Shown in pieces: positions 1-13,302 of a stretch of DNA of 64,000 bases (position 1 is its first letter; each line of letters begins with the position of its first letter). A model generated the notes under the pieces. It was given only the letters and a program-made list of their open reading frames with translations. It did no database searches and was not told the DNA's origin. This DNA is from Diaporthe sp. PMI_573 (lineage: Eukaryota; Ascomycota; Sordariomycetes; Diaporthales; Diaporthaceae): assembly GCA_021399435.1 (NCBI GenBank), contig JAJTUP010000016.1, positions 682,001-746,000 of the forward strand, given 5' to 3'. A program made the position numbers and the translations under genes.

Positions 1-2468
1 GGGCCGAAAGCTGCCGTATGTCGTCATTAGTACGCCACCGAGGAGCATGCTCGAGGTACGTACTGCATCCGGGTGACTGCCGCACCGCGTGGGACTGCAG
101 AACAGGTACACTGCTGTCCCAGCCTGGTATTTTCCAATTCTGCATCCTGCCCCGTCTCGATCAGAGCAACCCCCCCCCCAAACACCCACCCCGACACACT
201 GCACGGAGCCTCTGAGCCTGTCTGCCCTGTCAGCCTGTGTGACTCCAGGCTGCCTGGCCGTATACGGAACCCACCGAGATCATGAACCACGTCTACGGGC
301 CGCTGGAGATCCTGTACTACCTGCGCATCTGACTGCAAGCAAAACCATCAGGCCAACGGGCTCTTTTTTCGATCCCGCGTGATCGTGGATGGAAAGTGGA
401 ACACTGGCGGCAAAACAACGAACATCATGGTCGCAAGAGCAGAGCGCCCGCTTTTTGCGTCACTCTACTTTCATCATGACGACGGTGACGACAACGAGTT
501 AGGGAGTCAGGCCCTCTGCGAGCAATGAGTGCCTCTGCCTCAGTGCCTGGGTGCCCAAGAACCTCACAGCAGAAGCATGTCGCCAACGATTACCAAGATT
601 GTGTGGCACGCGGGCCGTTTCAGTAATTCTGGCTGCTGTGGGAAGCAATGGGCCCTATTTGTTGCTCATGTGGACTGATGGAGAGAGAGACATGCATTGC
701 AGCGACCAAACACAAGTAGAGCATGTCGAAACGCCGTCGCCGAACGGATGCGTGGGCCGTCCTTCATGTCACAGGTTTGCGCCGAGCTGGTGGGAGATTG
801 ATAGGCGGTGATAGTCACTCGCTGAAGCAACGGTGTGATAAGATGCCAATGTAGCCCAGCTCTTCGCGCCCTGGTGGTTTGCGAGCAGTGCAGATCACTT
901 CCCCCCTAGAACATTTGCTCCGGATATGCCCTCCTCGCCCTCACCCCTGGGCCCTGTTCCCCTCCGTGTTGCCGCGCTCGTGTCTTTCTGCATTTCCATT
1001 TCCCCATCCCAGGCGTGCCCTTTTTGCCGTCCTGCTACATGCGCATCAATCTACAGTTGGTCTATACAGTGTTGGTCTGACGGGCCGATAGTACAAAGTA
1101 ATGATTGGAAGGGTATTCTTCGGATGTACAAAACACATGGCCATGACCCAGTGCGAGTACATGCATATTACAGAGAGCCACGGCTGAGCATCGCGTTCTG
1201 AAGACGACATGCCGTGCCGGTATTTTCAAATACGGACAATCTGTGTGCTAACTAACCATAGTCTACTCATCCTCACCTGATGTCGGCATTAGGGCAGCAG
1301 TAGATAGAAACTAGGGACTGTGAAGGTGTTTTGGCTTATCACGTCTGACAGGACCCCTCTTTCTCTCGTCCAGGCGGAGTTCGAGGCGTTGCCCAAAGGA
1401 GATGGCCAAGTCCAGCAAAGGCTTGTTCCGCACCCTCACGCTACCAGAAAGAAGGTGGTGGTCTCCCCCCATCTCTTGGACCCCTACTTTTCGGGCCTCT
1501 CAGGTTCCAGACCATCATCCGTTGCCCACGCGGACTGATCATTAGTCGTCTTGCGCCTTGTTTGTTTGGTTTCTGTCCGCTGATTCCCTGACTCTTGGTC
1601 TGTCTGCCTGTCTGCCTGCAATGACTGTTATTCAGCTGCAGAGACCTGGCAGTCCACGTACTGGAATAGAGCAGCTCTGTGTCGACTTGTCTCCCGAAGC
1701 CGGTTGCAGCCTCTTTCTTGGTCCCAGGGGTCAGGGTCCATCTGCTTGTTTCCCTGACCTGAAATTGATAGGCCTCGACCCCCTCCCTGCCCCTCGCCCC
1801 CAAACCCCTGCCGTCCTCGTTGCAGGGAACTTGCTGATGACATCTGTGTACTGCCCTGTCCCCAGCAAGCAGCCTCGACTTGTTGGACAACCTTCCCCAC
1901 AGGGTACTCAGCAAGGGTCTGGGACCACCAACTATTACTACTATCATATCCAATCCACCCTTGTCCGCCCCCCATGAATCCCATTCCGACATCAACTCCC
2001 ATTTCCAGTCACCTTAGATTCCCACGTCTCTGCTCCAGTCGTTCCTTGTGTTGCTGCTCGACAGCTTCACCACTCCCCAGCCGCGCAAAAGCAGATGACT
2101 CGCTTGCCCACCGATTAACCGAGACACTCGAACTACATATTTTTCGGTCACACGCCCGCCCTGCAGCAGCAAGATTTGGAGACTTCGAGATAGAGAAGGA
2201 AAGCAAGAGAGAGACACGACAGCAAGACCGAGCCAGGTCAAGTCAGCAGTCGCCACCCAATACCTCGACCTTGCGGCCAACCTCCCCCATCCACCAAATT
2301 CGAAATCACCATATGCAGCCGCCCTGCGAACATGACCTTATGAAAGTATCTCGCAGGCAGGACGGCCCTGACACCGCGAGACGTGGACGAAAGCTTCGTT
2401 TGAGAACCAACCCACTTCTGCATGTCAGCGGCAACAACTCGCAGGGAATCCACATAAATCCTGGGATC
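1..2468. other. 5' flank of the phosphatase gene, no supported separate gene
   Basis: I see no convincing coding region here. The frame of the downstream phosphatase stays open upstream to an ATG at 1974. The extra 165 residues this would add are low-complexity Ser/Pro/Arg sequence resembling translated leader, so the stretch 1974-2468 is probably 5' UTR or an optional N-terminal extension. A run of nine C residues lies near 172. Other ORFs of 60-180 codons overlap each other on both strands and show no domain, splice context or signal peptide. Confidence 0.5.
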
Positions 2469-5400
2469 ATGGCGCCTCCAGAGCAGAGAAATGAGCGCGC
2501 CGCGCCCACCGTCTACTACATGAAGACCTCGAGACCACCTCCAATAACCTCAAAATCGCAACCATATCCTGCGTCTACCTCCCCACACGCCAGGTCGCAA
2601 TCCACCAGCCATTCGAGGACCTCGACCAAGACCTCGTCACCCATGGCTTCTCCTCGCGGTCCTCTATCCGTCGCCGCCTCGCACCCGCCCAAGCTTTCTC
2701 CCTCGGCCGCTCCCAAAACCCTCTTATCCACACCGCTGGGACACCCACATGGCCATGATGCTCGGACTCCTTCCCCCAACTATTTTGGGCAGCAGGTCGA
2801 GTCCATCGACGCGATGGAAACTGGCGGAACCAGTCAAGACAGATGGAGTCCCTCGACGTCATCGGTGAAGAGCTTTGGCGCTGCCTTGCCGAAGCAGGTG
2901 CCCCTCGATGCCAACCCGGATTTCGAGGCCTTTAGGAAGCAAGCAGATGCAAATAGGGGATCTTCGTTCAGCCTGGGATCCTCCCACTTTAGCAGCACCA
3001 CGCCCCTCACACTTGCGTCGGGACCGCCAGCAACCAGGCCGCGTCCTCCATCTAGATGGCATACCCATGCCACCGATACAACCTCCACACCGGCGCTTGT
3101 CCGCTCGTCCAGTCAAACCGCCGACCTACCAAGATCGAAGGAGGTGAAATCCGAGAAGACGGATGTTGATAATGCCAGTTTCAGCACACACGACTCCGCA
3201 TATGTTTCTGCCGATTCAAAACGGAACTCAGAAGCAAGTGCCAACCAGCCCAGCTTTTTTAACCTGCCGAGACACGAGTCGCCAGCCCAGTATGATTCAA
3301 CCTTCGACAGGAGAGGCGGACTGTCAAAGGTGGACGATCGTCACCCCAGGTTGTCATTGGTACATGACAAGGTCGATCCGCCATCGCCAAATCCTGTCTC
3401 GAACATCAAGGCTCGTTCGGACACAGTGCCTGCTACATTGGAAGCGTCTGGGCCAGCTATGATCTCACCGACACAATTGAAAGAAATGCTGGATTCTCCA
3501 CCGAGTAATCAAGTCCTGCTTCTGGATCTTCGGGTGTCTCCGCAATACGCCCAGTCCCGCATCAAGGGCGCGTTGAACCTCTGCATCCCAACGACACTAT
3601 TGAAGCGTGCCACCTTCAATCTTCAGAAGCTGAAACAAACATTTCAAGGCAACTCGGATCAGGAGAGGTTTGCAAAGTGGCGAGACACGAAACATCTCGT
3701 CGTGTACGACGCCTTCTCGTCGGAAAAGAAAGATGCCGTCTCCGCTATGAACACGATCAAGAAGTTCACCAACGAGGGCTACACCGGCCAATGCTCAGTC
3801 TTGAGGGGCGGTTTCAACGCTTTCGCGGCGTCCTACCCAGCCCTCGTCGAGAAGAGCAATGTATCAGAGCAATCCCCCGGCCGGCCGACACTGTCATTAG
3901 CTGGCACCGGCGGCTCGAGCAACGACGGGACAAGACCCAGTATCGCCCCCGTTGTCGGCGGAGTAATGCTTCCTAACACGAGTAGCGCGGCGAATCCCTT
4001 CTTCGCCAATATTCGACAGAACCAAGACCTTGTCGACGGCGTCGGGCAGATGGAAGTCAAGGTGCCAAAGGGAACAGAGATGGAAGCTCTTCCGAGGTGG
4101 TTGCGTGAGGCTGCAGCTCCATCCGACAAGGGCAAGATCGTCAGCAACAAGTTTCTGAAGATCGAGCTCGCCGAGCAGTCACGCATGAAGGGTGCCTATT
4201 CCTATCTCAACCCCGGGACAGCTGTGGGTGCTGGAGGAGAAGCGGAGGAGAAGGTTGTGCTGAGCGGTATTGAAAAGGGCGGCAAGAATCGATACAAAGA
4301 TATACTGCCATTCGAGCACGCTCGGGTCAAATTGGAGGGCAAGCCAGAGGGAGCCTGCGACTATGTGAACGCCAGTCACGTCAAGGCGTCCAGAAGCCAC
4401 AAGAGGTATATCGCCAGTCAAGGTCCACTACCGGCGACCTTTGAGGTAAGTAAACCCTGCCCTGTCGCTACAACGCGGTGCATTAGCTAACCATCCCCCA
4501 GGACTTTTGGTCGGTGATCTGGGATCAAGACGTTCGTGTGATTGTCATGCTCACGGCGGAATCCGAGGGTGGTCAACTCAAGTGTCATCCGTACTGGAAG
4601 GACCGGGAGTTCGGAGCAATCAAACTACGGGCGTTGTCCGAGAAGAAAGTGTCGCTCGACATTGACAAGAACAGCTCTCAGCCCGCCACGTCGGCCGACT
4701 CCAGTGACTCATCCTCCGCCTCCGGTACAGCACATCCAGACGATGCGTTCGGCTTCGGTGCTGCGGCGGCTGAAATGGGCCGGAGAAGAGCGAATACCAC
4801 GACGACTTTGGATGCCAGCCCGCAACAAGGGCAGGCCAAGTCGGCCGCCAATACACCAAGCAATGGCGAGACCCCTTACGTGATCATTCGGAAGTTCGCT
4901 CTGTCCCACTCTGCTCATCCCTTCGCCCCCATGCGCGAGATCACCCATCTGCACTATCCTTCCTGGCCTGACTTCGGCGCGCCCGCTCAACCCAGCCACC
5001 TCCTGGCGCTTGTCGATTTGGCAAATGTCATGCAACGGGCGGCACTACCAGTCGACGTGAACTCCACGTTAGCAACGGCAAAGAGTCCGCAGCAATCTGA
5101 ATCGTCCACTCAGGGCAAATCCGCACGCAGTCCGAAGAAACGATCGCGTGCTCAAAGTGGGATGCCCCTCGCTTGGTGGGAAGAGCCCGAGGCAGACCAA
5201 AACGCGCGCCCGATGCTTGTCCACTGCTCGGCGGGCTGTGGGCGCACCGGCACCTTCTGCACTGTTGACAGCGTGATCGACATGCTCAAGCGTCAAAGGA
5301 TGCGCAACATCAAGAGGGCCAACGCCAATATCGAGAAGAAGGTTCGTGCTCACAAGCTGCAACCACCTCCACAGCCTCCACGCGATCAAGAGGGAGATAT

Positions 5401-5866
5401 TGCCATGACTGGTCTGTCCTTCAACTCGCTTCAGACCGCATTCAGCGACCGAACCGAGCGGCGAGACCCATTCGACGACGCCATCAGTCCTGGCACCGCC
5501 GCGCCGCCCAAGTCACCTACGTTCCCTGACATAAAGATGGCCTCGCCCTCTCCAGCCAGGTCTTCATCGTCGTCCGACAGCGAGGACGACTATGGCAGCA
5601 TCGATACGTCTTGGATTGATGACGATACTATGGACCTGATTGCGTCCACTGTCACCGACTTCAGGGGTCAGCGCCTGTCCATGGTGCAGACCCTGCGCCA
5701 ATTCGTTCTCTGCTACGAGACGGTTGCCGAATGGGTATGGCGACTACAAGAGCGCGGAGGTCCCGCAGGGTCCGTCGTCGGCGCACCCGGCACGGGAGCC
5801 GGTGGGACGGCCGCGATGCGTGCCAGGGGCCGTAGCGGGACTGTGGCTCATGTAGGACACACTTAA
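2469..5866 (+). CDS. Rhodanese-domain protein tyrosine phosphatase (Pyp1/PTP2-type MAPK phosphatase)
   Basis: Two exons, 2469-4445 and 4502-5866, with a 56-bp GTAAGT...CAG intron in phase 0 that joins TFE to DFW, the usual start of a PTP core block. From the ATG at 2469 the protein is about 1,113 aa; an upstream in-frame ATG at 1974 would give 1,278 aa. The order is a Ser/Pro-rich disordered region, a rhodanese-like domain (LLLDLRVSPQYAQSRIKGA onward, around residues 330-460), then a PTP domain. The PTP domain has a WPD loop (SWPDFGAP) and the signature HCSAGCGRTGT, with catalytic Cys near residue 901, interrupted by long Ser-rich inserts. The rhodanese loop VVYDAFSSEKK has no Cys where the catalytic one would sit, so it is probably a docking module. 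Family knowledge: rhodanese-PTP proteins of this layout dephosphorylate stress MAP kinases in yeasts. The start codon is the least certain part. Confidence 0.85.
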
Positions 5867-7018
5867 GTAGAAAGTTTGTCTTCAACTGACTGAGTCATAA
5901 CGAGTTCGCGCCAACGCCCGCGGCGGCATCGATCAAGGGGTTATTTTGGAGGATGTCCAACAGCAATTGAAACATTTCAGCTGGGAGAAGGCAAAGGTCT
6001 TCCGGCACCCTTTTTCTCCCTTTACTACGAGTATTAGCTGCATCAAATATATCATGGACACGGGCGGGATGGGGAACACTAAACTTTGTTTCAAGGCGTT
6101 ATCAGGCACACACAGGCGTTTCCCGGCGCTGGGGGTTCACTATAGGCGCGGACAAAAAGACCAAGATGGTTCATATACTTCTTTTTTCTCCTTTCCACAT
6201 TGTGTCTTCGAATACACAGTGATTTTGCATGTGCTCCAGAACAGAAACTACGGCACAGGGTTTGGTTGGTCTTTTCTGTTCCGTTTTGGGCTCAAGGGAA
6301 TTTTTATTGAAGCATCTATATACAGACAGCAGAGGTACTATCATGTGTCCCTAACCTTACTACTACTACTACTCCTCCAAAATCAACGCGGTTCTTGAGC
6401 AATGAGTTTGTTTTTTCTCCTGAGTGTATGTGACATGTGCCTTGTAATTCTGCAGGCTGGGATTGCACGGTGAGGTGGGCGGTTGGGCACAGTTGCGGTT
6501 GTGAGTGCTCACCTGCCTCATCGGTGGGCTTGATTTGAGCCCTGCCTTATCGGTTCTCATCATAGCGACTGTGCAGATCCAACCCGTCTAGTGGCATGGG
6601 TGGGCAAGCCTGGACGCTTTGTTGTTTGTGCATTGATTACGCCCCCGTCGCCAAGGCGTGCTGCTTCTGAAGTGCTCAGAGTTCCGCACCCGAATGCTTA
6701 ACCCCGTGTCGGTAGTTCCTGTAAAAGAAGACCTCCGGCTTTTATAATGCGGTAGACCGGACTGCTACTGTTATCCGCTTCATGAAATGAGCCGCAAGGT
6801 GAGGTAGATGTTGGGGATTTCTACGCGATTGGCTGACGGACCGAATACGGGAGCGAAACGTGGGCATGAACACTCCTTAATTTATGGTTAAAAGGCGGAG
6901 TCTACTATTCTTCAATCTTCATCACCAGTCTTCATCACGCCCAGCAACTCCATACTGGTCCACTAGTACCAAACTATTCCCATCCTCCATCATCTTACAA
7001 ATGACCAAAGCCTAGACA
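5867..7018. other. Intergenic region with putative P450 promoter
   Basis: No gene seen. The stretch holds a short CTA trinucleotide run near 6360-6377 and an inverted CCAAT (ATTGG) at 6828-6832, about 190 bp before the P450 start codon. The last 130 bases are C/T-rich, as in fungal transcription start regions. Confidence 0.4.
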
Positions 7019-8851
7019 ATGTGGCTCATCTGGTCCCTCGCCTTCCTCTGCGCCTACCTCCTCACCAGCACCGCCATCGCCCTCGCGAACAACTATGCCG
7101 CGGCCCGCAAGACAGGCCTGCCCGTGGTAATCAGCCCAGTGAGCAAACTCAACCCCCTATGGCTGATCGCCCAGCGCCGCCTCGCGCCCTGGATGCGGCG
7201 CAACCTGCGCCCCTCCCTGTCCTCGTGGACGCGCCACAACACCCTAAGCTGGTTCTTCGACGACAAGTACCTCCTCTTCAACGAGCTGGGCAGCAGGTCC
7301 TGGCTGCACGTCAGCCCCGGGGGCATAGAGTTCCACTGCGCCGACCCGGCCGTCAACGCGCAGGTCTTTGGGCGCCGCAACGACTTTGACAAGCCCCCCG
7401 AGGTCCTAGATATTGTGGATATCTATGGGCCTAACATCTCGTCTGTCACGGGCGCCGAGTGGCGCCGCCACCGACGCGTCACGGCGAGCCCGTTTAATGA
7501 GCGGAATAATCGGCTTGTATGGGATGAGGCGCTGCGGCAGGCTGGGCAACTTGCGAGGTGCTGGAGCAGTGCTGGCGCGGAGGGGTCTAATACTACTGCT
7601 GCAGATACCATTGCCGTGTCGTTGAATATCCTCGCGACTGCCGCGCTGGGGGAGTCCTGGGACTTCCAAAGTGCGGAGGTCCGGCGTCGTGGTGGTGGCA
7701 GCGACGGCCAGGCCGCGAGCTACCGCGACAGCCTGCATGTCCTCCTCAGCAGCATACGGACGCTGGCCCTCACGCCCAAGTGGGTGTACCGCCTACCCGG
7801 ATGGTGCATCCCGAGCGCATACCTCGCTGGGTTCGTGGAGACGCGCAGGGTGTTTGGACGGCACATGGAGGACATGGTGAGGGCACGCAAGGCGGACATT
7901 GCGAATGGGAACACGAGGACGGACGACTCGACGTTCCTTAGCGCGCTGGTGCTCAAGTCTGAGGAGGTCCGGCGGGAGGAGGAGAGTGGGAAGGGCGGTA
8001 GCGGTGAGGGTGTCAGGGGGGCGAGCCTGAGCAATGATGAGCTCTATGGCAACCTTTTCACTTATAACCTTGCCGGGCACGAGACCACGGCTAACACCCT
8101 CAGTTTCTCTCTCTATCTGCTTGCTGCGTTCCCGGAGTGGCAGGAATGGGTGCGCGAAGAGGTCGATCTGGTCTGCCGGACTTCTGTTGATGGACAGGTG
8201 AACACGGCCTACGAGGATGTATTCCCTAATCTGAAGCGCTGCCGTGCCTTCTTGGTAGGTTACGATCCTTTCCACGCCTTGTGTACGCTGGACTGACAGA
8301 TTGTCCTCTAATAGTTCGAAGTACTTCGTTTGTACGCCCCAGTGCTGAGCATCAACAAGGCACCCGTCGGCCCTCATGGCCAGGAGGTGTTGATCGATGG
8401 CCGGTCCGTCCTCCTGCCGCCGGGGACGACAGTAGCGCCCAACGTGATGGCGTCTCACACGATGCCCCAGCATTGGGGAGAGGATCACATGGTCTTCAGG
8501 CCGGGGCGCTGGATCGGCCAATCCGGTGACAACGCCTCTGATGTGCTTCTTGACCTGCCCGACTCGGTCAAAGAAAGGACGATGTCCTCTGACGGCAAGG
8601 GCATCACGTACTTCCCCTGGTCCTCCGGCGGTCGCGTGTGCCCGGGCAAGAAGTTCTCGCAGGTCGAGGTGCTGGGCGTTTTGTCGAGCATTCTGCGGGA
8701 CTATAGAATTGAGGTTGTTCCAGAGGGTTTGGAGTCTGAGGAACAGGCTCGGAGGCGATGCGCGGAGGTCATTGAGGACAGTGAGACCCAGATTACACTG
8801 CAGATGAGGAGATCCGACACTGTCTGGTTAAGGGCGGTGAAGAGAACATAG
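7019..8851 (+). CDS. Cytochrome P450 monooxygenase
   Basis: Two exons, 7019-8254 and 8315-8851, with a 60-bp GTAGGT...TAG intron in phase 0, give 590 aa. The N-terminus (MWLIWSLAFLCAYLLTS) is a single membrane anchor that would hold the enzyme on the cytosolic face of the ER. The I-helix oxygen-binding motif AGHETT is at about residues 352-357. The K-helix ExxR motif reads EVLR immediately after the intron (residues 414-417). The heme loop WSSGGRVCPG has its Cys ligand at about residue 521; the first position is Trp instead of the usual Phe. Length and motifs indicate an intact class II P450 needing a reductase partner. I cannot assign the CYP family or substrate. No polyketide synthase, terpene cyclase or transporter lies nearby, so a biosynthetic cluster is not supported. 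Confidence 0.9.
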
Positions 8852-8967
8852 AGTTGGTTCGAAGAGCGCATAGATAACCTAGGAGAAAGCATGTACTAGT
8901 ACGTTTCGTGGGCAGATCTGGGAGAAAACCCAGAAGGAAACAATATATATCGGATACAGATGATTCG

Positions 8968-9482
8968 CTACTGATGTCCATTAACTCCATTCACACCGTT
9001 CACGCCGTTAGTCTGCTGCCCTTGCCGCCCCTGCCCCTCTACCGCAAACGCCCTCAAAGTCTCCAAGTCGACACTCCTGAGCGCGCTCTCCTCCGTAGCC
9101 TCAAGGTCAATCTTCGGAACAGCGCTCCTCGGGATGCTACCGCTCTCGAAGGCCCGGAGGGCCTGGAGCCACCGGCCGGTGCAGAGGCACCACTTGCAGC
9201 CGTCGCTGAGGCCCGCGGGCCGGAGGTCGTTGCCCTGGCGCGCGGTGTAGTCGAGGAAGTCCTCGGAGACCACGCCCGCCACGGCGTGGTTGCCGCGGTC
9301 CATCGCGCTGGTGCGGCAGTAGCCATCGCGGTGGAAGCCTGTGATGGGCTGTGTCGAGAAGAGCTTGAGAGGCTGGCGGAACACTGTAACATAATTAGAA
9401 TGCATACTGCTGATATAAGAGGTGTGTTGGTCGTCGGTCCTGTAAACCTGTGACACTCACCGTTGAGGCTGACGTTAGACAT
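8968..9482 (-). CDS. DUF2237-family protein
   Basis: Exon 1 is 9461-9482 (22 nt, MSNVSLN) and exon 2 is 8968-9383, separated by a 77-bp GTGAGT...CAG intron, giving 145 aa. The conserved core starts at FRQPLKLFSTQPITGFHRD, followed by DGYCRTS, DRGNHAVAGVVSEDFLDYT, GNDL and DGCKWCLCTGRWLQAL, which I recognise as the DUF2237 family found in bacteria and fungi. The paired Cys in KWCLC are family-typical. Biochemical role unknown. The C-terminus carries a small NGV repeat. The gene lies tail-to-tail with the P450, 116 bp apart, which argues against co-transcription. Confidence 0.8.
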
Positions 9483-9983
9483 GATGTACAGGGGCCAAAT
9501 ATAGTGCATGTGATGTTAATAATTGATAAATCTTTTGCTAATTTCACATTTGATGGGCGCAAGTTGGGATGAGAAGAAAAGGCTGTCGAGATGGGAGACA
9601 AGATCGAACTTACTTCCAAAGTGATGTCATAGACTGATCGCACTTGGGGGCAAACGTCCCGTAGCTACATCTCAACCCGTATGACTTCTCTTTGTTACCA
9701 CAACGGGATCTCAGTGCTCATCATATCATCCCACCCTCCCGGCGTTTCTTTAAGGATGTTTTTTTGCTGGGGGGGGATGTACGTCCACACATATTTAATT
9801 ATTTTCATACGATTCAAGTCAGCCAGGAGGTATCCGGCTCAATGGAAAGCAACCAATTTTCGTTGTTGATAGCTTGTTGTCAACATCAATTTCCAAAGGC
9901 CAGTTCCTCCGCAGGACTCCCTCATCTGGTTCCAGAAGGCCACACAGTGGGACCATGGATGTCTTCGTCCAGCTTCACTCCTC
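9483..9983. other. Intergenic, no feature recognised
   Basis: About 500 bases between two minus-strand genes. It must contain the promoter of the DUF2237 gene and the 3' end of the hydrolase gene. Short ORFs here have no recognisable domain. Confidence 0.5.
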
Positions 9984-10800
9984 TCAAGCCAACCAATCTC
10001 TAATCCCATCCACCAAACGACACTCCATGTTATCCCATGTATGGTTTGCACCATCAACAACAACCTGACTCAAATTCCCACGTGAGTTCTTGCTCGCAAG
10101 TATGCCGGTCCAAAGCCCAAAGAACGGGCCCCTATCATTTGAGCCCGTGATGGTCAGAACGCCCTCGACACCAGGCTCGGCCCCTTCGAATCCCGCCGGC
10201 AGGTGCTCCCAGCCATGGCCTTGCACCAGCGCCTCCACAGAACGGAAGTATGAGCCCGATTTGAAGATACCGATGACGGGGTTGGCCTCCACGGGGTACG
10301 AGACGAGGACGTAGCGGGTTGTGGGGAAGTGTGACGCGAGGGACGGGGGTGGCCTGGTACAGCCTGCGGACATGGCGCCGGCAGAGTAGCCGCAGATGAA
10401 CAGTTCTGGGTTCTGGGCGTCCGGGAAATCATTCTTGAAAGTGGAAATGGCTTGGTGGAGAAATTGCTTGCGATGGAAACGTGTCAGTCGAAAGGATGCA
10501 AGTTTATTGGAGGTCACCCACATTGTAATCATTTTCCGCAACATCTCCGACCCAGACTGACAAGTCGGCAGGAAAGCCGCGACCACCCACGGCCAGATCG
10601 TCCCAGGTGACCACCCTCAGCCGCCTCTCATCGCGAAAATACTCGGCGAGTTTGCGGACCACGGGCCGGTCCTTGCTACCGAAGCGCCCGTGAGCGATGA
10701 GCGCCAGGCCTCGAGGCGAATTTCCATCGCCCGGGATGTCTGGGTCCTCGACGCGGAGTTTTCGGCTTTCTGAATCGTAGGAGGACGGTGCCTGGCCCAT
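9984..10800 (-). CDS. Small alpha/beta hydrolase-fold protein
   Basis: Exon 1 is 10522-10800 and exon 2 is 9984-10466, with a 55-bp GTGGGT...AAG intron in phase 0, giving 253 aa. The N-terminal strand region LALIAHGRFG resembles the oxyanion-hole segment. The nucleophile elbow is GYSAG with Ser at about residue 121, and a C-terminal GANHTWD supplies a likely catalytic His near residue 235. The length fits a minimal alpha/beta hydrolase without a lid. No signal peptide is seen, so the product is probably cytosolic. Substrate unknown; it could be an esterase or peptidase-like enzyme. The neighbours give no pathway clue. Confidence 0.75.
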
Positions 10801-12108
10801 ATTTGCTACTCAGCATTGAATTTGCGTTGCCAAGTGTACGTGAACTATGCGACGTCGATGAGGGTTCCCTTTTTCAGAGCTGCCGATGATCAGGATGAAG
10901 ACGAAGTGAACTTTCTAGATACATTTCGTTGCCTAGGCTCACTTTTAAATACTAAGCTAAAGGTGTCTCGGTGGCCTTGATGCCTTGTCCATGCCAGTGC
11001 TGCAGGAGGCCCACCAAGGCCATACCGAAAGCCACTGAATGCTTTCGCGCTTGCTAACAAAAGCAATTCCGTGAGGGGAAACCATCTCTCTGAGCGAAGG
11101 AACAGACAACCATCTTCAGGCCACCTATATTGTGCACTATGGTTACTACTAGGCATCTAGGAGGTAGGTAGGAGGACCACACGTGTAAGATAATACTTTC
11201 TGAAAGCACGAGAACAGAGTATCCAGGCTCTCAATCTGCGCCTCTGGATGGGTTGGATCAGTTTAGACCAGCTTTTCACTCACGAGCCTGTCGCAATGAT
11301 TAGAAACGATAAGAGCACACAGCCGAAGCTGTGCCCAACGGCCCGCCCCACCGCCGTGAAGAAGGGATCATCATTCCAGCCCGCAGGACTACATGTCACA
11401 CTCGCGCACACACTCATGAGAAGGACAAACTCATGCTCAAGAACCGCGCCGATATTGTTAGAGTAGTACTAGTAGCAAGACTGGGGACACGGAGAGTACC
11501 AGCACAGACAAGCATGCTGGGCACCTTGAAATGCCTTGGTATTCAGTCTGAGAAACCAACAGGGTATTTCAGAAGCAGCACTCCATGGCGACGTGAACAA
11601 TTGACGGATGGCTGAAGAATCTCCAGACTAAGAAGAGTGTGCGGTCACGAGAAGAGGATGCAAGCGGCTGAGTTGCAAAGGCAATACATAGCTTACTGCG
11701 CTTTCAATTTGACCAACGTGTGCGCCCCGTTATTGTGACGCAGGCTTGGATTGGAAACGAAGTCTTTAGCCTCACGAACGCTCAACACAACCGTCGTAAC
11801 TTTTCGTTTCCGGACCTTTGGGCTCTTCATGCTTGTGCAAACGCGGTGTAAATTGACCACTGCAAGCAATACACAAAGGGAAAGGTAGAGGCATCGTTCA
11901 TCTTCAGAATTGATCCTTAATGTACATTTCTTAGACTGCCGTAATTGTCCCCCACCCAGAAGAAGAGTTGCCCGACTTGCATCTTCACTCTTGACAACAC
12001 TCAACCAAAGTCTCCGAGCACCATCAGCAATTGAAGGCGTATAGACATAAGGCCCTAGGCAATGTCACGCCCATACCACATATCGACGCGGCCCTGCAAG
12101 GCGGTTGG
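10801..12108. other. Intergenic, no supported gene
   Basis: Only short ORFs on both strands, none with a domain, signal peptide or plausible splice partner. The first 150 bases presumably contain the promoter of the hydrolase gene. Confidence 0.5.
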
Positions 12109-12492
12109 TCAGCTACCGAACAAGTGTACATGGGTACTGGGGACCATGGCACCCAGGCTTACAGCTTGACTTGCAGTGTCCAGAACAGCGATGGGATAAC
12201 CGGGCATTCGGCTTGAGGCTTGTGAGACGTGGCTAGATGTATTCGCGGATACATCTTGTTGCAGAATCCAGGCCTGTCGACAGCGAGACTCTTCGAGATA
12301 GAAATAGGTAGGCAACAACTGGCGCTCGTTATGGTATCTGGGTGTGGGACTGCGGCGTGTTTCTTGTCGATCACTTTCGCCGCTCTTCTTAGGTCGGTTC
12401 AATTTTCTGTAAAGCCAGAACAAACCCGGGACGACTGATATCATGAGGCTCAGAAGAGCAAAGTAAGGAATTACGTTTGCCTTCAATGCCAT
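12109..12492 (-). CDS. Hypothetical small membrane protein (weak)
   Basis: A 127-aa single-exon ORF from an ATG at 12492. Residues about 7-27 (IPYFALLSLMISVVPGLFW) form one strong hydrophobic segment followed by basic residues (RKLNRPKK), which would suit a signal anchor. The rest is polar and has no recognisable domain. The same frame is open further upstream to 12684. There is no homology-type evidence, so this may be a chance ORF. Confidence 0.25.
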   Translation of the reverse strand: MALKANVIPYFALLSLMISVVPGLFWLYRKLNRPKKSGESDRQETRRSPTPRYHNERQLLPTYFYLEESRCRQAWILQQDVSANTSSHVSQASSRMPGYPIAVLDTASQAVSLGAMVPSTHVHLFGS

Positions 12493-13302
12493 TGTGGAAC
12501 GTGGATCGATATGAAAATGAGAGATTGCCAGACAATGTGATGCAAAGGCCGATGAAGTCATTTGGAAGACAGAGACATTGCGGTCGGGATATATAATTAA
12601 ATACATATTCTTGCTCGTCACATCGTGTAGGTAGCCACTGTGGCTGCATCGAGCTTTGACCACCGAAGTGTGGTCGATTTTCATCGTTGGCTCACCTCAC
12701 TCCACCAGCCAGCTTCTCTGGACACAGCCTGGTTTTTCAGCGAATGAAAACAGGCATTTTGTCTTTTGCCGTCGTGCGACCGAAAAGTGGTCGATGTCCA
12801 CAACCCTGTATCTGGGCAGAATGCTTGCGTGAGGGCAGGAGGATTCCGCTCTGCTGCACCACAGACCCCTGACAGAAGTCCGGTCGATTGTGACGCTCGG
12901 CCGCAGATTACCGCCAATGACAGAACCTACTCAGGAATAATTGAGTGCCATACACCGGGGGTTCCATGAGAACTAGTGGGATAGTTTGTATCCTTGCCGT
13001 TGCCCGACGTGGGTGGACAAGAATGCGTATGCCCGTCAGCACTGTCTGTTGTGGAACAGTATTGCGGTCGATGTTCGCGAAGATTGTGATTGGAGCAGAC
13101 GCATCGAACAAATTAACCACAGCACTTGTATACGTACCCAGCCTTCTCCAACTACAAAATCTGTAGTCCCCGCCTGCTGAAGTGCCTCTCCTGGTGCGAT
13201 AGTTACTGTCTTGCAAGCAACCCTGAACTTTTGCAGCATCGCTGTGGTATCTGTACCGGCCTTTTTTGGCATTTCTTTGTTTCCTAGCGGCATAACATAA
13301 AC
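12493..13302. other. Intergenic, upstream of the Clr5-ankyrin locus
   Basis: No gene recognised. ORFs in this stretch overlap antisense to each other and lack motifs. Confidence 0.45.

Noticed and set aside
1441..1995. 184-codon minus-strand ORF upstream of the phosphatase
   Set aside because: Low-complexity composition, overlapped by ORFs on the other strand, no domain.
7406..8521. Minus-strand ORFs over the P450 gene
   Set aside because: Antisense shadows of a gene with all expected P450 motifs.
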